Shown piece after piece: positions 4,839 to 5,521 of a DNA stretch of 5,521 bases. The DNA is from Burkholderiales bacterium. GTDB lineage: Bacteria > Pseudomonadota > Gammaproteobacteria > Burkholderiales > Burkholderiaceae. The notes under the pieces are model-generated. The model saw only the letters and a list, made by a program, of their open reading frames with translations, made no database searches and had not been told where the DNA came from. Each line of letters opens with the position of its first letter. The first letter of the stretch is position 1. The DNA is taken from assembly GCA_903643055.1 (NCBI GenBank), contig CAHJWV010000067.1, positions 1-5,521 on the forward strand, written 5' to 3'. A program made the position numbers and the translations under genes.

Positions 4839-5521
4839 AAGGTCCAGCGCGGGGCGGTGTTCTTCTTCGCTGACGAAGGTCCAGCGACCGAGGAATGACA
4901 CCACGAAGGCGATCGCTGCGGTCAGCAGGATCACCGACCAGGCCGACAACCACGCGTTGTCGTAAGCACCGAACAGGCTGGCGCGGAAGGCCCGCACCAC
5001 CCAGGTGAACGGCAGCCACGGGTTCAGGTGGCGGAACAGCTCGCCGCTCAGCTCGATCGGCAACACGCCGCCGGCCGATGACAGCTGCACGATCAGCAGC
5101 AGCAGCGCGAGCGCCTTGCCCACATCGCCGAAAGTACGCGTCAACGCGAGAATGATCAGCAGGAAGGTCAGCGAGGCCAGTGTCAGCGTGAGCCAAAACG
5201 CCGGCAGGTCCGGCACGTGGACATGCAGCAGCGCCGTCAGCATCAACAACACGATGCTGGCTTGCGCGACGACCATCGCCGACAACAGCGCCAGCTTGCC
5301 CAGCAGCTGCGACAGCCGCGAAGCCTCGCGTGCCGATTCGGGCAGGCGGCGCAGATGGAACAGAAACGCCGTCATCACCGCGCCCATCCACAACGCAACC
5401 GGCACAAAGTTCGGGGTAAAACCAGTGCCGTTGTTGGGCACCGGAGCGAAGATCTCGACCACCGGCTCGACCGAATCGGCGAGGCCGCGCGCACTGCCTT
5501 CGAGCGACGGCACATCGTTCG
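4836..5521 (-). CDS. YhgE/Pip-family (ABC-2-like) membrane protein, C-terminal part
   Basis: The frame is open from the right edge of the window and ends in TGA at 4838-4836, giving about 227 visible residues. A GTG at 5513 is only an internal codon, since the frame continues upstream as 'ND'. The fragment matches the C-terminal domain of the YhgE/Pip family: 'PVPNNGTGFTPNFVPVALWMGA' (read as two overlapping pieces 'PVPNNGTGF' and 'TPNFVPVALWMGA') precedes a polytopic region. I see about six hydrophobic segments, starting at 'FVPVALWMGAVMTAFLF', 'LALLSAMVVAQASIVLLML', 'LTLTLASLTFLLIILAL', 'ALALLLLIVQLSSAGGVLP', 'NPWLPFTWVVRAFRASLFG' and 'AWSVILLTAAIAFVVSFLG'. Relatives are inner-membrane proteins similar to ABC-2 permeases; some are the Pip phage-infection proteins or act in export, but the substrate is usually unknown. 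The long extracytoplasmic domain would be in the missing 5' part. It is convergent with the signalling operon and probably unrelated to it. Confidence 0.8.
   Translation of the reverse strand, partial: NDVPSLEGSARGLADSVEPVVEIFAPVPNNGTGFTPNFVPVALWMGAVMTAFLFHLRRLPESAREASRLSQLLGKLALLSAMVVAQASIVLLMLTALLHVHVPDLPAFWLTLTLASLTFLLIILALTRTFGDVGKALALLLLIVQLSSAGGVLPIELSGELFRHLNPWLPFTWVVRAFRASLFGAYDNAWLSAWSVILLTAAIAFVVSFLGRWTFVSEEEHRPALDL

Overview
The window looks like chromosomal DNA of a high-GC betaproteobacterium, most likely Burkholderiales (Rhizobacter/Piscinibacter/Roseateles-like). This is inferred from the strongly G/C-ending codons, from roughly 60-65% GC in the coding lines I counted, and from the style of the protein families. 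No taxonomic marker gene is present, so the placement is tentative.

Positions 1-4387 (+ strand) hold a compact signal-transduction operon. It starts with the 3' part of an NMT1/SsuA-type periplasmic substrate-binding protein (2-508). After 27 bases comes a membrane sensor histidine kinase (536-1990) with two transmembrane helices, a periplasmic helical domain, HAMP, HisKA and HATPase_c. It overlaps by 8 bases a stand-alone Rcp1-type CheY-like response regulator (1983-2438). That gene overlaps by 4 bases (GTGA) a hybrid kinase with REC-PAS-HisKA-HATPase_c-REC architecture (2435-4387). The overlaps and spacing suggest one transcript with translational coupling. A plausible model is that the binding protein presents a ligand to the membrane kinase, which phosphorylates the Rcp1-like regulator and/or the N-terminal receiver of the hybrid kinase. 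No DNA-binding, diguanylate cyclase or other output domain is encoded here, so the end point of the relay lies elsewhere.

Positions 4388-4835 form an intergenic region between convergent genes. The first ~115 bases are rich in inverted repeats: nested hairpins, a cloverleaf-like fold and a candidate terminator followed by TTTTCTT. The middle (about 4561-4740) falls to about 48% GC and carries a sigma70-like promoter candidate, a 10-bp palindrome, and on the minus strand two small open frames with good Shine-Dalgarno sequences. None of these small elements is certain.

Positions 4836-5521 (- strand) hold the 3' part of a polytopic YhgE/Pip-family (ABC-2-like) membrane protein, whose start lies beyond the right edge. 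It converges on the signalling operon.
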